A DNA stretch of 64,000 bases from Microbacterium faecale (lineage in GTDB: Bacteria > Actinomycetota > Actinomycetes > Actinomycetales > Microbacteriaceae): the NCBI RefSeq assembly GCF_014640975.1, contig NZ_BMHO01000001.1:1498166-1562165 (forward strand), written 5' to 3'. How positions within the stretch are numbered: the stretch's first letter is position 1; every line of letters starts with the position of its first letter. Below, one piece after another: positions 1-8,754 of this stretch. Position numbers and translations under genes: made by a program. The notes below the pieces were generated by a model that saw nothing but the letters and a program-made list of their open reading frames with translations, was not told where the DNA came from and did no database searches.

Positions 1-1113
1 CGCGTCATGACCGACGCGATGATCAACTCCGGGGAGCGGATGAGTTTCGCGGGTCTCGGCAAGCCCACGGCGGACAAGCACTCGACGGGTGGCGTCGGCG
101 ACAAGATCACGCTGCCACTGGCCCCCCTCGTTGCCGCACACGGCGTCGCGGTGCCGCAGCTGTCGGGCCGTGGCCTCGGGCACACGGGCGGCACGCTCGA
201 CAAGCTCGAGTCGATTCCCGGGTGGCGCGCGGCGCTCACGAACGACGAGATGTTCGCGCAGCTGCGAGGATCCGTCGGCGCCGTCATCTGCGCGGCCGGC
301 TCCGGCCTCGCGCCCGCCGACAAGCGGCTGTACGCGCTTCGCGACGTCACCGGCATCGTCGAGGCGATCCCGCTGATCGCCTCGAGCATCATGTCGAAGA
401 AGATCGCCGAGGGCACCGAGTCGCTCGTGCTCGACGTGAAGTTCGGCTCCGGAGCCTTCATGAAGGACGCCGAGCGGGCGCGCGAGCTCGCCACGACGAT
501 GGTCGCGCTGGGCACTGACTCGGGCGTGAAGACCACGGCGCTGCTCACCGATATGAACGTGCCGCTCGGCCGCACGGTCGGCAACGCGAACGAGGTCCGC
601 GAGTCGGTCGAGGTGCTGGCGGGAGGCGGTCCGGCGGATGTCGTCGAGCTCACCGTCGCGCTCGCGCGCGAGATGCTGCAGATGTCCGGCGTCGACGCGG
701 ACCCGGCCGATGCGCTCGCCGACGGTCGCGCGATGGACGTGTGGCGCAACATGATCCGCGCCCAGGACGGCGACCCCGACGCCGCGCTGCCGACCCCGCG
801 CGAGACGCACGTCGTCACGGCCGACCGTGACGGGATCCTCGTCTCGCTCGACGCGTTCGAGGTTGGTCTCGCGGCCTGGCGTCTCGGCACGGGACGCGCG
901 CGCGCGACAGATCCCGTCGTGCATGCCGCCGGCATCGATCTGCACGCGAAGCCCGGCGACGCCGTACGCGCGGGGGATCCGCTGTTCACGCTCAACGCGG
1001 ACGACGCGGGGCGCTTCGATCGCGCGCTCGACGCCCTGGCGGGTTCGTACGAGATCGGCGATACTGCTCCCGAGGTCGCGCCCATCGTGCGCGACCGCAT
1101 CACCGCAGCCTGA
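1..1113 (+). CDS. deoA: Thymidine phosphorylase, 5' end outside the window
   Basis: Cytoplasmic pyrimidine-nucleoside phosphorylase: splits thymidine or deoxyuridine with phosphate into the free base and 2-deoxyribose-1-phosphate (nucleoside salvage). The frame is open from base 1 and the ATG at 7 lies inside the protein, so the N-terminal part is missing from this window. The family signature KHSTGGVGDK is encoded at 76-105, followed by the GRGLGHTGGTLDKLE segment of the substrate site. The C-terminal PYNP domain is complete and ends at TGA 1111-1113. The adenosine deaminase gene follows after 22 bases, so the two are probably co-transcribed as a salvage operon. Family assignment is firm; preference between thymidine and uridine cannot be read from the sequence. 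Confidence 0.95.
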   Translation, partial: RVMTDAMINSGERMSFAGLGKPTADKHSTGGVGDKITLPLAPLVAAHGVAVPQLSGRGLGHTGGTLDKLESIPGWRAALTNDEMFAQLRGSVGAVICAAGSGLAPADKRLYALRDVTGIVEAIPLIASSIMSKKIAEGTESLVLDVKFGSGAFMKDAERARELATTMVALGTDSGVKTTALLTDMNVPLGRTVGNANEVRESVEVLAGGGPADVVELTVALAREMLQMSGVDADPADALADGRAMDVWRNMIRAQDGDPDAALPTPRETHVVTADRDGILVSLDAFEVGLAAWRLGTGRARATDPVVHAAGIDLHAKPGDAVRAGDPLFTLNADDAGRFDRALDALAGSYEIGDTAPEVAPIVRDRITAA

Positions 1114-1135
1114 CCCCTTGTCGAAGGAGCATCGC

Positions 1136-2269
1136 ATGGCACGTGCGCAGAGGAACGGCCGTCAGCCGCGTCGCGAGGCGACGGTGGACGGCGTGCCCAT
1201 CCGCAGCCTTCCCAAGGTGTCGCTGCACGATCACCTCGACGGCGGGGTGCGCGCGTCGACGGTGTTCGAGCTCGCGACCGCCGCGGGCCTCGAACTGCCG
1301 GTCGACACCTCGCGTGCGCTCGGGGAGTGGTTCGCCGAGCAGTCCGCGTCGGACTCGCTCGTCGACTACCTGAAGACGTTCGAGCTGACGGTCGCGGTCA
1401 TGCAGTCGGCCGACGATCTCACGCGCATTGCCCGCGAGTTCGTGGCGGACCTCGCGAACGACGGCGTGGTCTACGGCGAGGTGCGGTGGGCTCCCGAGCA
1501 GCACCAGGCCGGAGGGCTCGAGCTCGAGGATGCGGTGCAGGCCGTACAGGACGGAATCGCACAGGGCGAGGAGGCCGCGGAGGAGGCGGGGCGTCCCATC
1601 CGGGTCAACCAGATCCTCTCCGCCATGCGCAGCGGGACGCGCTCGCTCGAGATCGCGCGCCTCGCGCTCGACTTCCGCGACGAGGGCGTCGTCGCGTTCG
1701 ACCTGGCGGGTCCCGAAGACGGTCATCCGCCGGCGGACCACGCCGAGGCGCTCGACCTGCTTGCGGCCGAGTTCTTCCCCGTGACGCTGCACGCGGGGGA
1801 GGCGGCGGGGCTCGACTCGATCCGTTCCGCCCTCATCGACGGGCGCGCGCTGCGGCTCGGCCATGGTGTGCGCATCGCGGAGGACCTGGAGGAAGTCGCC
1901 TCGGAAGGCGACGAGGTGCGGGTCAGCTTCGGGGATCTCGCGCGTTGGGTGCGCGACCGCGAGATCGCGCTCGAGCTCGCGCCCACGTCGAATCTCGGCA
2001 CGGGAGCCATCGCGCGATGGGGAACGTCGCTCGAGGATCACCCGTTCGACCTGCTCTATCAGCTCGGCTTCGCGGTGACGGTGAACACCGACAACCGGCT
2101 CATGAGCCGCACGACGCTCACGCGCGAGCTCGCGCGCCTTGTCGACGCCTTCGAGTACGACCTCGACGACCTGCTCGAGTTTCAGCTCAACGCGGCCGCG
2201 GCCGCGTTCCTCCCTGTGGAGCAGCGCGAGGAGCTCATCGATATCGTCACGGAGGGCTTCGAGCGCTGA
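1136..2269 (+). CDS. add: Adenosine deaminase
   Basis: Zinc-dependent deaminase converting (deoxy)adenosine to (deoxy)inosine, 377 aa. The metal-binding HDHLDGG motif lies near residue 32. LHAGEA, LGHGVRI, APTSNLGTG and the NTDNRLMS loop (the metal-aspartate region) follow in the family order. I chose ATG 1136 because GAAGGAG lies just upstream; a longer frame starting at 827 runs over deoA and is rejected. Downstream of deoA by 22 bases with the same direction, it forms a nucleoside salvage pair; purine nucleoside phosphorylase, which would act on the inosine product, lies 26 kb away in this window. Confidence 0.95.
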   Translation: MARAQRNGRQPRREATVDGVPIRSLPKVSLHDHLDGGVRASTVFELATAAGLELPVDTSRALGEWFAEQSASDSLVDYLKTFELTVAVMQSADDLTRIAREFVADLANDGVVYGEVRWAPEQHQAGGLELEDAVQAVQDGIAQGEEAAEEAGRPIRVNQILSAMRSGTRSLEIARLALDFRDEGVVAFDLAGPEDGHPPADHAEALDLLAAEFFPVTLHAGEAAGLDSIRSALIDGRALRLGHGVRIAEDLEEVASEGDEVRVSFGDLARWVRDREIALELAPTSNLGTGAIARWGTSLEDHPFDLLYQLGFAVTVNTDNRLMSRTTLTRELARLVDAFEYDLDDLLEFQLNAAAAAFLPVEQREELIDIVTEGFER

Positions 2270-2272
2270 AGG

Positions 2273-2494
2273 TCAGCGGATCGAATGCCCGCCGCACGCG
2301 AGCTCGTAGGTCAGTTGCCGGGGGTCGCGGGTCGCGGTCTGCTCGGCATGGATCCGTCGGGCGAGAACGTCGCGCCGGGCCTCGCGGCGCGCCGCGCGTG
2401 CGGCGACCCACGCGGTGAGGAGGCGTGCCGAGGCGAGCGCCGCGCGTTCGATGCGTGTCACCGCGACGGGGCGGGGGAGGACGGCGGCGCTCAT
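2273..2494 (-). CDS. Small basic protein coupled to the ArsR-like regulator
   Basis: A 73-aa protein that I do not recognise. Its ATG overlaps the stop of the upstream regulator in an ATGA arrangement at 2491-2494, which argues for translational coupling and that it is real. The middle is an alanine- and arginine-rich predicted helix (about residues 18-50) and there is no clear signal peptide or catalytic motif. It lies tail to tail with add, with 3 bases between the stop codons. It could help the regulator or be a neutral accessory; function unknown. Confidence 0.6.
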   Translation of the reverse strand: MSAAVLPRPVAVTRIERAALASARLLTAWVAARAARREARRDVLARRIHAEQTATRDPRQLTYELACGGHSIR

Positions 2495-3111
2495 GGTGTC
2501 CGCTCCTTCGACGTGTTGTGCTCCGCCAGGGGGAAGACATCGGCTCGGACGGTGACATGGCGCACGCCGTCTCCGACCTGCTCCCGATAGGTGTCTGCTG
2601 CCGCGTCGATGACCGCCTGGAGCTTCTCGGTCAGGTCCTTCGCCTGGGCCGCGGTCATCGGGACCCCCGAGGTCGTGGCGATGCTCGCGTCGCGCCACTC
2701 GGTCGGCTCGCGGTCGATGCGCGTGGTGAAGAACTGCATCGCCTCGTCATAGCGGTGCCGCAGCAGTTCCGCGACGGCGAGCTGCATCGCCGCTTCCCCG
2801 GCAGGCGAGCCCTTCACGGCCTCGTCGGAGACGGTGACGCCGCCGGGGGTGCGCCTCCACCAGCGCTCCCGTCCTGAGGGCTGCTCCGTGTCCTCCTGGA
2901 TCAGCCCGTGACGAGCGAGTGTGCGGAGGTGATAGCTCGTGGCGCCCGAGGACTCGTCGAGGGCGGCCGCGAGGGTGCTCGCGGTCTGCGGTCCACGCTG
3001 GCTGAGGGCCTCGTAGATCTTCACTCGCAGGGGGTGGCCGAGCGCGCGCAGCGCCCCGGCGTCCAGCACCCGGTGCTTGCGCTGCGGCCCTGGTTCGTCG
3101 TTCGTGCTCAT
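2491..3111 (-). CDS. ArsR-like winged-helix transcriptional regulator
   Basis: A 206-aa regulator with an N-terminal winged helix-turn-helix (about residues 15-95: ALRALGHPLRVKIYEAL, then a TSYHLRTL recognition helix). This is the HTH_20/ArsR type found beside transporters. The usual ArsR metal site ELCVCDL is absent, so it is not an obvious metal sensor. The C-terminal 110 residues are an uncharacterised, mostly helical ligand or dimer region. The start at 3111 lies 6 nt after a TATCTT -10 element (leaderless), and that promoter is overlapped by GCAAAG repeats that probably form its own operator. It is divergent from the MFS efflux gene at 3262, the likely second target. Confidence 0.85.
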   Translation of the reverse strand: MSTNDEPGPQRKHRVLDAGALRALGHPLRVKIYEALSQRGPQTASTLAAALDESSGATSYHLRTLARHGLIQEDTEQPSGRERWWRRTPGGVTVSDEAVKGSPAGEAAMQLAVAELLRHRYDEAMQFFTTRIDREPTEWRDASIATTSGVPMTAAQAKDLTEKLQAVIDAAADTYREQVGDGVRHVTVRADVFPLAEHNTSKERTP

Positions 3112-3112
3112 A

Positions 3113-3159
3113 TCGCAAAGATATCATTGCAAAGCAATCTATGCAAAGAGTTCTTTGCA
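3113..3159. promoter_or_regulatory. Putative ArsR-like operator with three GCAAAG repeats
   Basis: On the plus strand GCAAAG occurs at 3115-3120, 3129-3134 and 3143-3148. TGCAAAGA and TCTTTGCA (3142-3149 and 3152-3159) form a perfect 8-bp inverted repeat with a 2-bp spacer. ATTGC and GCAAT (3126-3138) form a second one. The block covers the regulator's promoter (-10 TATCTT and -35 TTGCAT read on the minus strand), so binding would repress it. AT-rich against the local background. Confidence 0.6.
3118..3123 (-). promoter_or_regulatory. -10 hexamer of the ArsR-like gene
   Basis: TATCTT on the minus strand, 6 nt before ATG 3111, with TTGCAT (complement of 3141-3146) 17 bp further upstream as a -35. 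The spacing implies a leaderless mRNA. Confidence 0.6.
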
Positions 3160-3249
3160 ATCGATGGTCGGTCTCCTCGCTGAGAGGCCTGACATCTGGC
3201 GCACGTTCCGCGGCGCCCGCGCCGAATCGGCGGCGGCGGCGCTTCGGAG

Positions 3250-3255
3250 TAGGTT
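3250..3255 (+). promoter_or_regulatory. -10 hexamer of the efflux MFS gene
   Basis: TAGGTT lies 6 nt before the GTG start at 3262 and there is no Shine-Dalgarno sequence, so the transcript is probably leaderless. Confidence 0.5.
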
Positions 3256-3261
3256 GGTCAG

Positions 3262-4452
3262 GTGCGCGCAGAGTCCAGATCGACGGTTTTCTTGATCGGA
3301 CTGCTGACGCTCATCCCCCCGCTGGCGATCGACTTCCATCTGCCGGCGATGCCGCGGATGACGGAGGATCTCGGCACGACCGACTCTGCCGCGCTGATGA
3401 CGGTGAGCGCGTGTTTCCTTGGTTTCTGCATCGGCCAGCTCGTGATCGGCTCCCTCAGTGATCGAGTCGGCAGGCGCATGCCGCTGCTCGTGGGCACCGT
3501 CGCGTTCTCCCTGTCATCGTTCGCCTGCATGCTCGCCCCGTCGGTCGAGCTGCTTCTTGCGCTCCGGACGCTGCAGGGGATCGCGGGATCCGCGGCTCTC
3601 GTGATCGCGCGCGCGATCGTCCGAGATCTCTTCACCGGCATCGAGGCGGCGCGCGTGTTCTCGGCGCTCGGGGCCATTACGGTCATCGCGCCGATCCTCG
3701 GGCCTCCCCTCGGCGGCCTTCTCCTGCTCTGGACCGACTGGCGGGGTCTGTTTGCGGCGCTGGGGATCGCGGGGATCGCGCTCGCGGCGATGGTGTGGAT
3801 CTGGATCCCCGACACACTCCGCGTCGAGCACCGCACGACGGGCGGCGCGGCCGGGCAGTTCCGTCAGTACGCCGCCGTGCTGTCGCGGTCGCCGTTCCTG
3901 GCCGTTGTGCTCGCGAACGGTTTCGCCGCGCTGTCGCTCTTCATGTACGTGTCGATGGGCTCGCACGTGCTGCAGAACGAGTACGGGCTGAGCGCGCAGG
4001 GTTACTCGCTCGTCTTCGCGGGCGGCGCGCTGGGGATGCTCGTCGCCACGCAGGTGAACCGGGTGCTGCTCACACGCGGCGTGGCCGTGCGGACGCTGGT
4101 GACTCTCACCGTCTCGGCGGCGGTCGTCGGATCCGTGCTCGTTGCGCTCGCGGCCCTCGCCCACGCGCCGCGGTGGGTGCTCATCGGCGCGGTCGTCATC
4201 GCTGTGATGCCGCACGGTGCAACCGTCGCGAACATGTTCTCGATCGGCCTGTCGCCGTTCGCCCGCGGCGCGGGAACCGCGTCCGCCCTGCTCGGGTCGC
4301 TCCAGTTCGCCTTCGGCGGGATCGTGCCGCCGATCATCGCGGCACTCGCGGGGGCCGACGCCATCGTGATGGGCGTCACGATGGCGTCGACGACGGTTGT
4401 CGCACTCGCGATCCTCGTCGTCTGGGTTCGGCCGCGCCCTGCTACGCGATAG
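3262..4452 (+). CDS. Bcr/CflA-type MFS multidrug efflux transporter
   Basis: A 396-aa inner-membrane proton antiporter of the drug:H+ antiporter-1 group. The N-terminal segment ending in IDFHLPAMP is typical of the Bcr/CflA branch. Loop 2-3 carries the SDRVGRR form of MFS motif A, and about 12 membrane helices can be traced. The GTG at 3262 is chosen because it follows TAGGTT by 6 nt. Divergent from an ArsR-like regulator 150 bp away that is likely to control it; convergent with hpaI. The substrate cannot be inferred. Confidence 0.88.
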   Translation: MRAESRSTVFLIGLLTLIPPLAIDFHLPAMPRMTEDLGTTDSAALMTVSACFLGFCIGQLVIGSLSDRVGRRMPLLVGTVAFSLSSFACMLAPSVELLLALRTLQGIAGSAALVIARAIVRDLFTGIEAARVFSALGAITVIAPILGPPLGGLLLLWTDWRGLFAALGIAGIALAAMVWIWIPDTLRVEHRTTGGAAGQFRQYAAVLSRSPFLAVVLANGFAALSLFMYVSMGSHVLQNEYGLSAQGYSLVFAGGALGMLVATQVNRVLLTRGVAVRTLVTLTVSAAVVGSVLVALAALAHAPRWVLIGAVVIAVMPHGATVANMFSIGLSPFARGAGTASALLGSLQFAFGGIVPPIIAALAGADAIVMGVTMASTTVVALAILVVWVRPRPATR

Positions 4453-4467
4453 CGCGGATCCGGGCGC

Positions 4468-5271
4468 TCAGTACGACGCGCGCTCGGAACCGTCCGCATC
4501 GTGGATGAACGTCGCCGCGAGGGCCTCCGAACCGCGGGCGGCAAGGCCCACGTCGGCGCCGACGAGCAGGAACGCCGCGCCCGCGTCGACGTACCCGCGC
4601 GCCGCGTCGGGCGCAAACGCGTTGACGCCGACCGGGGTTCGGGCGGCGGCCACCCCCTCGAACGCACGACCGACCGCGGCGGTGACGTCAGGGTGGGTCT
4701 GCTGTCCGATCAGCCCCATCGACGCGGCGAGGTCGCTCGGGCCGACGAAGACGGCGTCGACGCCGTCGACGGCCGCGATCTCACGCGCGTTGTCGACGCC
4801 GGTCGCCGTCTCGATCTGCACGATCACCGCCACGTGCTCGGCGGCGTTCTGCAGATAGTCGTCCACGCGGTTCCAGCGGCCCGAGCGCGCGAGCGCGTTG
4901 CCGACGCCGCGGTTCCCCCGCGGCGGGTAGGACGCGTGCTGCACGGCCTGTTCCGCCTCGGCGGCGTTCGAGATCATCGGCACCATGATCGACTGCGCAC
5001 CGAGGTCAAGCACCTGCTTGATCCACACCGCGTCGTTGGCCGGCACGCGCACGACCGTCGTGACGTCGTAGGCGGCCGCCGCCTGCAGCTGCAGCTGCAC
5101 GGACTCGAGCGTGTTCGGCCCGTGCTCCATGTCGATCAGCAGCCAGTCGAGCCCGGATCCCGCCATGATCTCTGCCATGACGGGGGATCCGGAGCACACC
5201 CAGCCGCCGAACAGCGCGCGGTCGGATGCCGCGAGGCGGTGCCGGAGGGTCGGGGTCAAGCGAAGCGACAT
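4468..5271 (-). CDS. hpaI: HpaI-type 4-hydroxy-2-oxoheptanedioate aldolase
   Basis: Class II (metal-dependent) HpcH/HpaI aldolase of 267 aa. Last step of homoprotocatechuate breakdown: 4-hydroxy-2-oxoheptane-1,7-dioate gives pyruvate and succinic semialdehyde. The family motifs are visible: IDMEHGPN with the catalytic His, VVRVPAN with the conserved Arg, QIETATGV with the metal Glu and FVGPSDLAASMG with the metal Asp. ATG 5271 is preferred over a frame start at 5328 because it matches the family N-terminus. The first 16 bases overlap the end of hpaH, so it is the last gene of the leftward six-gene operon. No succinic semialdehyde dehydrogenase is in the window. Confidence 0.92.
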   Translation of the reverse strand: MSLRLTPTLRHRLAASDRALFGGWVCSGSPVMAEIMAGSGLDWLLIDMEHGPNTLESVQLQLQAAAAYDVTTVVRVPANDAVWIKQVLDLGAQSIMVPMISNAAEAEQAVQHASYPPRGNRGVGNALARSGRWNRVDDYLQNAAEHVAVIVQIETATGVDNAREIAAVDGVDAVFVGPSDLAASMGLIGQQTHPDVTAAVGRAFEGVAAARTPVGVNAFAPDAARGYVDAGAAFLLVGADVGLAARGSEALAATFIHDADGSERASY

Positions 5272-6041
5272 GCGATCGTTCCCATCGGTCCGTAGTCGGC
5301 GAGCACGGTGTCGCCCGGGTGCACCCACATCGGGCGGGTGAAGCTTCCCGCCAGCACGATCTCGCCCGCTTCGAGCGCGTCGTCGTGCTGCGCGAGCTTG
5401 TCGGCGAGCCAGGCGACGCCCATCGCGGGGTGGTTGAGCACCGCCGCGGCGACGCCCGACTCCTCGATCTGCTCGTTGCGGTACAGCAACGCGGAGACCC
5501 AGCGCAGGTCGACGTCGTGCGGCTTCGTCGGATTCCCGCCGTAGACCATCGCGCCGAGCGCCGCGTTGTCGCTGATCGTGTCGACGATCGTGCGCCCCTC
5601 GAGCTCGATGCGGCTCGAGAGGATCTCGAGGGCCGGGATGACGTACTCCGTCGCGCGCATGACGTCGAACACGGTCGTGTTCGGCCCCTCGAGGCGCTCA
5701 CCGAGCACGAACGCGAGCTCGACCTCGATGCGCACGCCCGTGAACTGAGCGTGCTCGATCACGGATCCGTTCTCGAAGACCTGATCGGCGAAGATCGCGC
5801 CGTAGTCGGGCTCGGTGATGCCGGTCGCGGCCTGCATCACCTTGCTCGTGAGGCCGATCTTGCGACCGACCTGTCGGCGGCCCGACGCGATCGCCCGACG
5901 CCGCCACTCGTTCTGCACGGCGTAGGAGTCCTCGACCGTCATCTCCGGATGGCGAGCGGTGATGAGGGGGATCATCGATCGGGTGCGCTCGGCGTCGGCG
6001 AGCTCGTCCGCGATCGCGGTGATCTGCTGGTCGTCGAGCAT
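5256..6041 (-). CDS. hpaH: 2-oxo-hept-3-ene-1,7-dioate hydratase
   Basis: A 261-aa member of the HpaH/MhpD hydratase family (FAH-like fold). It adds water to 2-oxo-hept-3-ene-1,7-dioate to make the HpaI substrate; a divalent metal is needed in the family. Seen: [10 protein letters not shown] near residue 60, the E-x-E segment IEVELAFVL, and a C-terminal [15 protein letters not shown] segment. ATG 6041 gives the normal family length; the longer frame up to 6848 runs into hpaD. It lies 5 bases downstream of hpaD and overlaps hpaI, so translation is likely coupled. Confidence 0.93.
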   Translation of the reverse strand: MLDDQQITAIADELADAERTRSMIPLITARHPEMTVEDSYAVQNEWRRRAIASGRRQVGRKIGLTSKVMQAATGITEPDYGAIFADQVFENGSVIEHAQFTGVRIEVELAFVLGERLEGPNTTVFDVMRATEYVIPALEILSSRIELEGRTIVDTISDNAALGAMVYGGNPTKPHDVDLRWVSALLYRNEQIEESGVAAAVLNHPAMGVAWLADKLAQHDDALEAGEIVLAGSFTRPMWVHPGDTVLADYGPMGTIACRFA

Positions 6042-6046
6042 GGCGG

Positions 6047-7204
6047 TCAGAGCTGGTTTCCGAGCTTGTACTCGCCCTGCTTCCAGTCCGGCATCTCGCC
6101 GTCGTCGCCTTCGCGCGTGTAGGAGAAGCCGTCGGCGCCGATCGTGACCGCCATCTCGCTCGACTCGGTGCGCTCGACGACAGGCTGCGGCTTGCCGTCG
6201 AGATCGAGTACGAGGGATCCGTCGCGGTACCAGCTCGGGACGACGGGGTTGCCCCACCAGTCGCGGCGCTGGTTGTCGTGCACGTCCCAGGTGATGACGG
6301 GGTTGTCCGGGTCGCCGGTGTAGTAGTCCTGCGTGTAGATCTCCACGCGGTGCCCGTCTGGGTCGCGCAGGTACAGGTAGAAGGCATTGGAGACGCCGTG
6401 GCGACCCGGCCCGCGCTCGATCGCGTCGCTGCGGCGCAGGGCGCCGAGCTTGTCGCAGATCGCGAGGATGTTGTGCTTCTCGTGCGTTGCGAACGCGACG
6501 TGGTGCAGGCGCGGTCCGTCGCCGCCCGTCGCGGCCGTGTCGTGCACGGTCGGCTTGCGGCGCATCCACGCCGCATAGACGGTGCCGTCCTCGTCCTGAA
6601 TGTCCTCCGTGACGCGGAAGCCGAGGTCCTGGTAATGGCGCACGGCGCGCGGCACGTCGGGGGTGATCTGGTTGAAGTGGTCGAGCCGCACGAGCTCGCC
6701 GGGCGTCTGCAGGTCGTAGCGCCACGAGAGTCGCTCGACGTGGTCGGTCTGGTAGAAGAACTCGTACGGGAAGCCGAGCGGATCCTCGACGCGCACCGAG
6801 TCTCCGATGCCCTTGGTGAACCCGCCTTCTCGCCGCTCGACGCGGCACCCGAGCTCGGTGTAGAAGGCGACGGCCTTATCGAGATCCTCCGGCGTCCGCA
6901 CGCGGTAGGAGAAGGCGGCCACGGCCGCGATCTCGCCCTTGCGGAGCACGAGGTTGTGGTGGATGAACTCGTCCGTCGACCGGAGGTAGATCGCCTCGTT
7001 ATCCTCCGCGGTCACGTGAAGCCCGAGTACGTCGACGTAGAACTCGCGCGAGGCGGCAAGATCGGTGACGACGAGGTCGAGGTACGCGCAGCGCAGGATG
7101 TCGGGCGCCGGTGCCTTCGGCGTCGCGATGGGGTTCGCCGCGGCGATCGGTGCCGCCTCAGAGACGAAGAAGCCGGAGGAGGTTTTGATACGTTCGTTGG
7201 TCAT
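6047..7204 (-). CDS. hpaD: Homoprotocatechuate (3,4-dihydroxyphenylacetate) 2,3-dioxygenase
   Basis: Extradiol ring-cleaving dioxygenase of the vicinal-oxygen-chelate (type I) class, 385 aa, opening 3,4-dihydroxyphenylacetate to 5-carboxymethyl-2-hydroxymuconate semialdehyde. The protein closely follows the Brevibacterium fuscum enzyme as I remember it. The metal ligands known there as H155, H214 and E267 correspond to H176, H235 and E288 here, a constant offset of 21 caused by an N-terminal extension. Motifs: LDHFNQ, LHHVAFATHEKHN and HRVEIYTQDYYTGDPDNP. Fe and Mn versions of the enzyme share these ligands, so the metal cannot be told. Third catabolic gene of the operon, 24 bases after hpaE. 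Confidence 0.95.
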   Translation of the reverse strand: MTNERIKTSSGFFVSEAAPIAAANPIATPKAPAPDILRCAYLDLVVTDLAASREFYVDVLGLHVTAEDNEAIYLRSTDEFIHHNLVLRKGEIAAVAAFSYRVRTPEDLDKAVAFYTELGCRVERREGGFTKGIGDSVRVEDPLGFPYEFFYQTDHVERLSWRYDLQTPGELVRLDHFNQITPDVPRAVRHYQDLGFRVTEDIQDEDGTVYAAWMRRKPTVHDTAATGGDGPRLHHVAFATHEKHNILAICDKLGALRRSDAIERGPGRHGVSNAFYLYLRDPDGHRVEIYTQDYYTGDPDNPVITWDVHDNQRRDWWGNPVVPSWYRDGSLVLDLDGKPQPVVERTESSEMAVTIGADGFSYTREGDDGEMPDWKQGEYKLGNQL

Positions 7205-7228
7205 GTCGCGTCCTTGCGTGTGAAGAGG

Positions 7229-8737
7229 TCAGGCTTTGCCGAAGCTCGGGTTGTGCACGGCACCGAGGTTGATGTGCACGGCCTGCTGGTCGGTGTAGAA
7301 GTCGATCGAACGGTAGCCGCCCTCGTGGCCGAGGCCGGAGGCCTTCACGCCGCCGAACGGGGTGCGCAGGTCGCGCACGTTGTTCGAGTTGAGCCACACC
7401 ATTCCCGCGTCGACCGCCTGCGCGAAGTTGTGTGCGCGCTTGAGGTCGTTGGTCCAGACGTACGCGGCCAGTCCGTAGCGTGTGTTGTTCGCCAGCTCGA
7501 GGGCGTCGTCGAGGGTGTCGAACGGCGTGATCGCGACGACGGGCCCGAAGATCTCCTCCTGGAAGATGCGGGCATCGGGGGAGACGTCCGCGAAGACCGT
7601 CGGCTCCACGAAGTTGCCCTCGTCGAAGCCTTCGGGGCGGCCGCCGCCAGCGAGGAGACGCCCCTCGGACTTGCCGATCTCGACGTAGCTCATCACCTTC
7701 TCGTAGTGCTCGGGGTGCACGAGCGCGCCGACCTCGGTCGCGGGGTCGTCGGGGTAGCCGACCTTGACCCGCTTCGCCTGGGCGACGAACTTCTCGACGA
7801 ACTCGTCGTAGACGGAGCGCTGGACGAGGACGCGGGATCCCGCGGTGCAACGCTCGCCGTTGAGGGAGAACACCCCGAAGACGCACGCGTCGATCGCGGC
7901 GTCGAGGTCGGCATCCTCGAACACGATGGCTGGCGACTTGCCGCCGAGCTCCATCGAGAGGCCCTTCAGATACGGAGCGGCGTTCGCGAAGATGAGCTCG
8001 CCGGTCTTCGATTCACCCGTGAACGAGATGAGCGGCACGTCGGGGTGCTTCACGAGCGAGTCGCCCGCGTACCCCTCCTCGCCGAAGCCGTTGACGAGGT
8101 TGAACACGCCCTCGGGCAGGCCCGCCTCCTCGAAGATGTCGGCCCACAGCTGCGCGGACAGCGGCGTGAACTCCGCGGGCTTGAGGACGACGGTGTTTCC
8201 CGTTGCGATCGCGGGGGCGAGCTTCCACGACTCGAGCATGAACGGCGTGTTCCACGGCGTGATGAGGCCGGCGACGCCGATCGGTTTGCGGTTGACGTAG
8301 TTGATCTGGCGTCCCGGCACCTTGTACGTGTCGTCGGCCTGAGCCACGATGAGATCCGCGAAGAAGCGGAAGTTCTCGGCGGCGCGGCGCGCCTGTCCCT
8401 TCGCCTGCGTGATCGGCAGGCCGGAGTCGAACGACTCCATCTCGGCGAGCTGCTGGTCGCGCGCCTCGACGAGGTCGGCGATCGCGTGCAGCACGCGGGA
8501 CCGCTCGCGGGGGAGCATCCGCGGCCACGGGCCCTCGGCGAACGCCTTCTTCGCGGCCTGCACGGCGCGGTCGACGTCGGCGGGCTTGCCGGAGGCGGCC
8601 TGGATGTACGCACGGTTGGACACCGGGTCGATGACATCGAACGTGTCGCCGTCGAGCGAGTCGACGAACTGGCCGCCGATGTAGTGGCGGATCCGTTCCG
8701 GGAGGTTCTGCGGCAGCGGGCGGGAGGGGCTGGACAT
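7229..8737 (-). CDS. hpaE: 5-carboxymethyl-2-hydroxymuconate semialdehyde dehydrogenase
   Basis: NAD-dependent aldehyde dehydrogenase of 502 aa that oxidises the ring-cleavage product of HpaD to 5-carboxymethyl-2-hydroxymuconate. Catalytic Glu263 (in MELGGKSP) and Cys297 (in NGERCTAGSR) are both present, as is the TPWNTPFM segment of the NAD site. ATG 8737 is preceded by a GGAG-type ribosome site; the longer frame to 8971 overlaps the GntR gene. Family membership is certain; the substrate is inferred from its place directly before hpaD. Confidence 0.9.
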   Translation of the reverse strand: MSSPSRPLPQNLPERIRHYIGGQFVDSLDGDTFDVIDPVSNRAYIQAASGKPADVDRAVQAAKKAFAEGPWPRMLPRERSRVLHAIADLVEARDQQLAEMESFDSGLPITQAKGQARRAAENFRFFADLIVAQADDTYKVPGRQINYVNRKPIGVAGLITPWNTPFMLESWKLAPAIATGNTVVLKPAEFTPLSAQLWADIFEEAGLPEGVFNLVNGFGEEGYAGDSLVKHPDVPLISFTGESKTGELIFANAAPYLKGLSMELGGKSPAIVFEDADLDAAIDACVFGVFSLNGERCTAGSRVLVQRSVYDEFVEKFVAQAKRVKVGYPDDPATEVGALVHPEHYEKVMSYVEIGKSEGRLLAGGGRPEGFDEGNFVEPTVFADVSPDARIFQEEIFGPVVAITPFDTLDDALELANNTRYGLAAYVWTNDLKRAHNFAQAVDAGMVWLNSNNVRDLRTPFGGVKASGLGHEGGYRSIDFYTDQQAVHINLGAVHNPSFGKA

Positions 8738-8754
8738 GGTGATTCTCCTCGTCG

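Noticed and set aside
2491..3111. Metal-sensing role for the ArsR-like regulator
   Set aside because: The ELCVCDL metal site and paired cysteines are absent; the protein contains no cysteine ligands.
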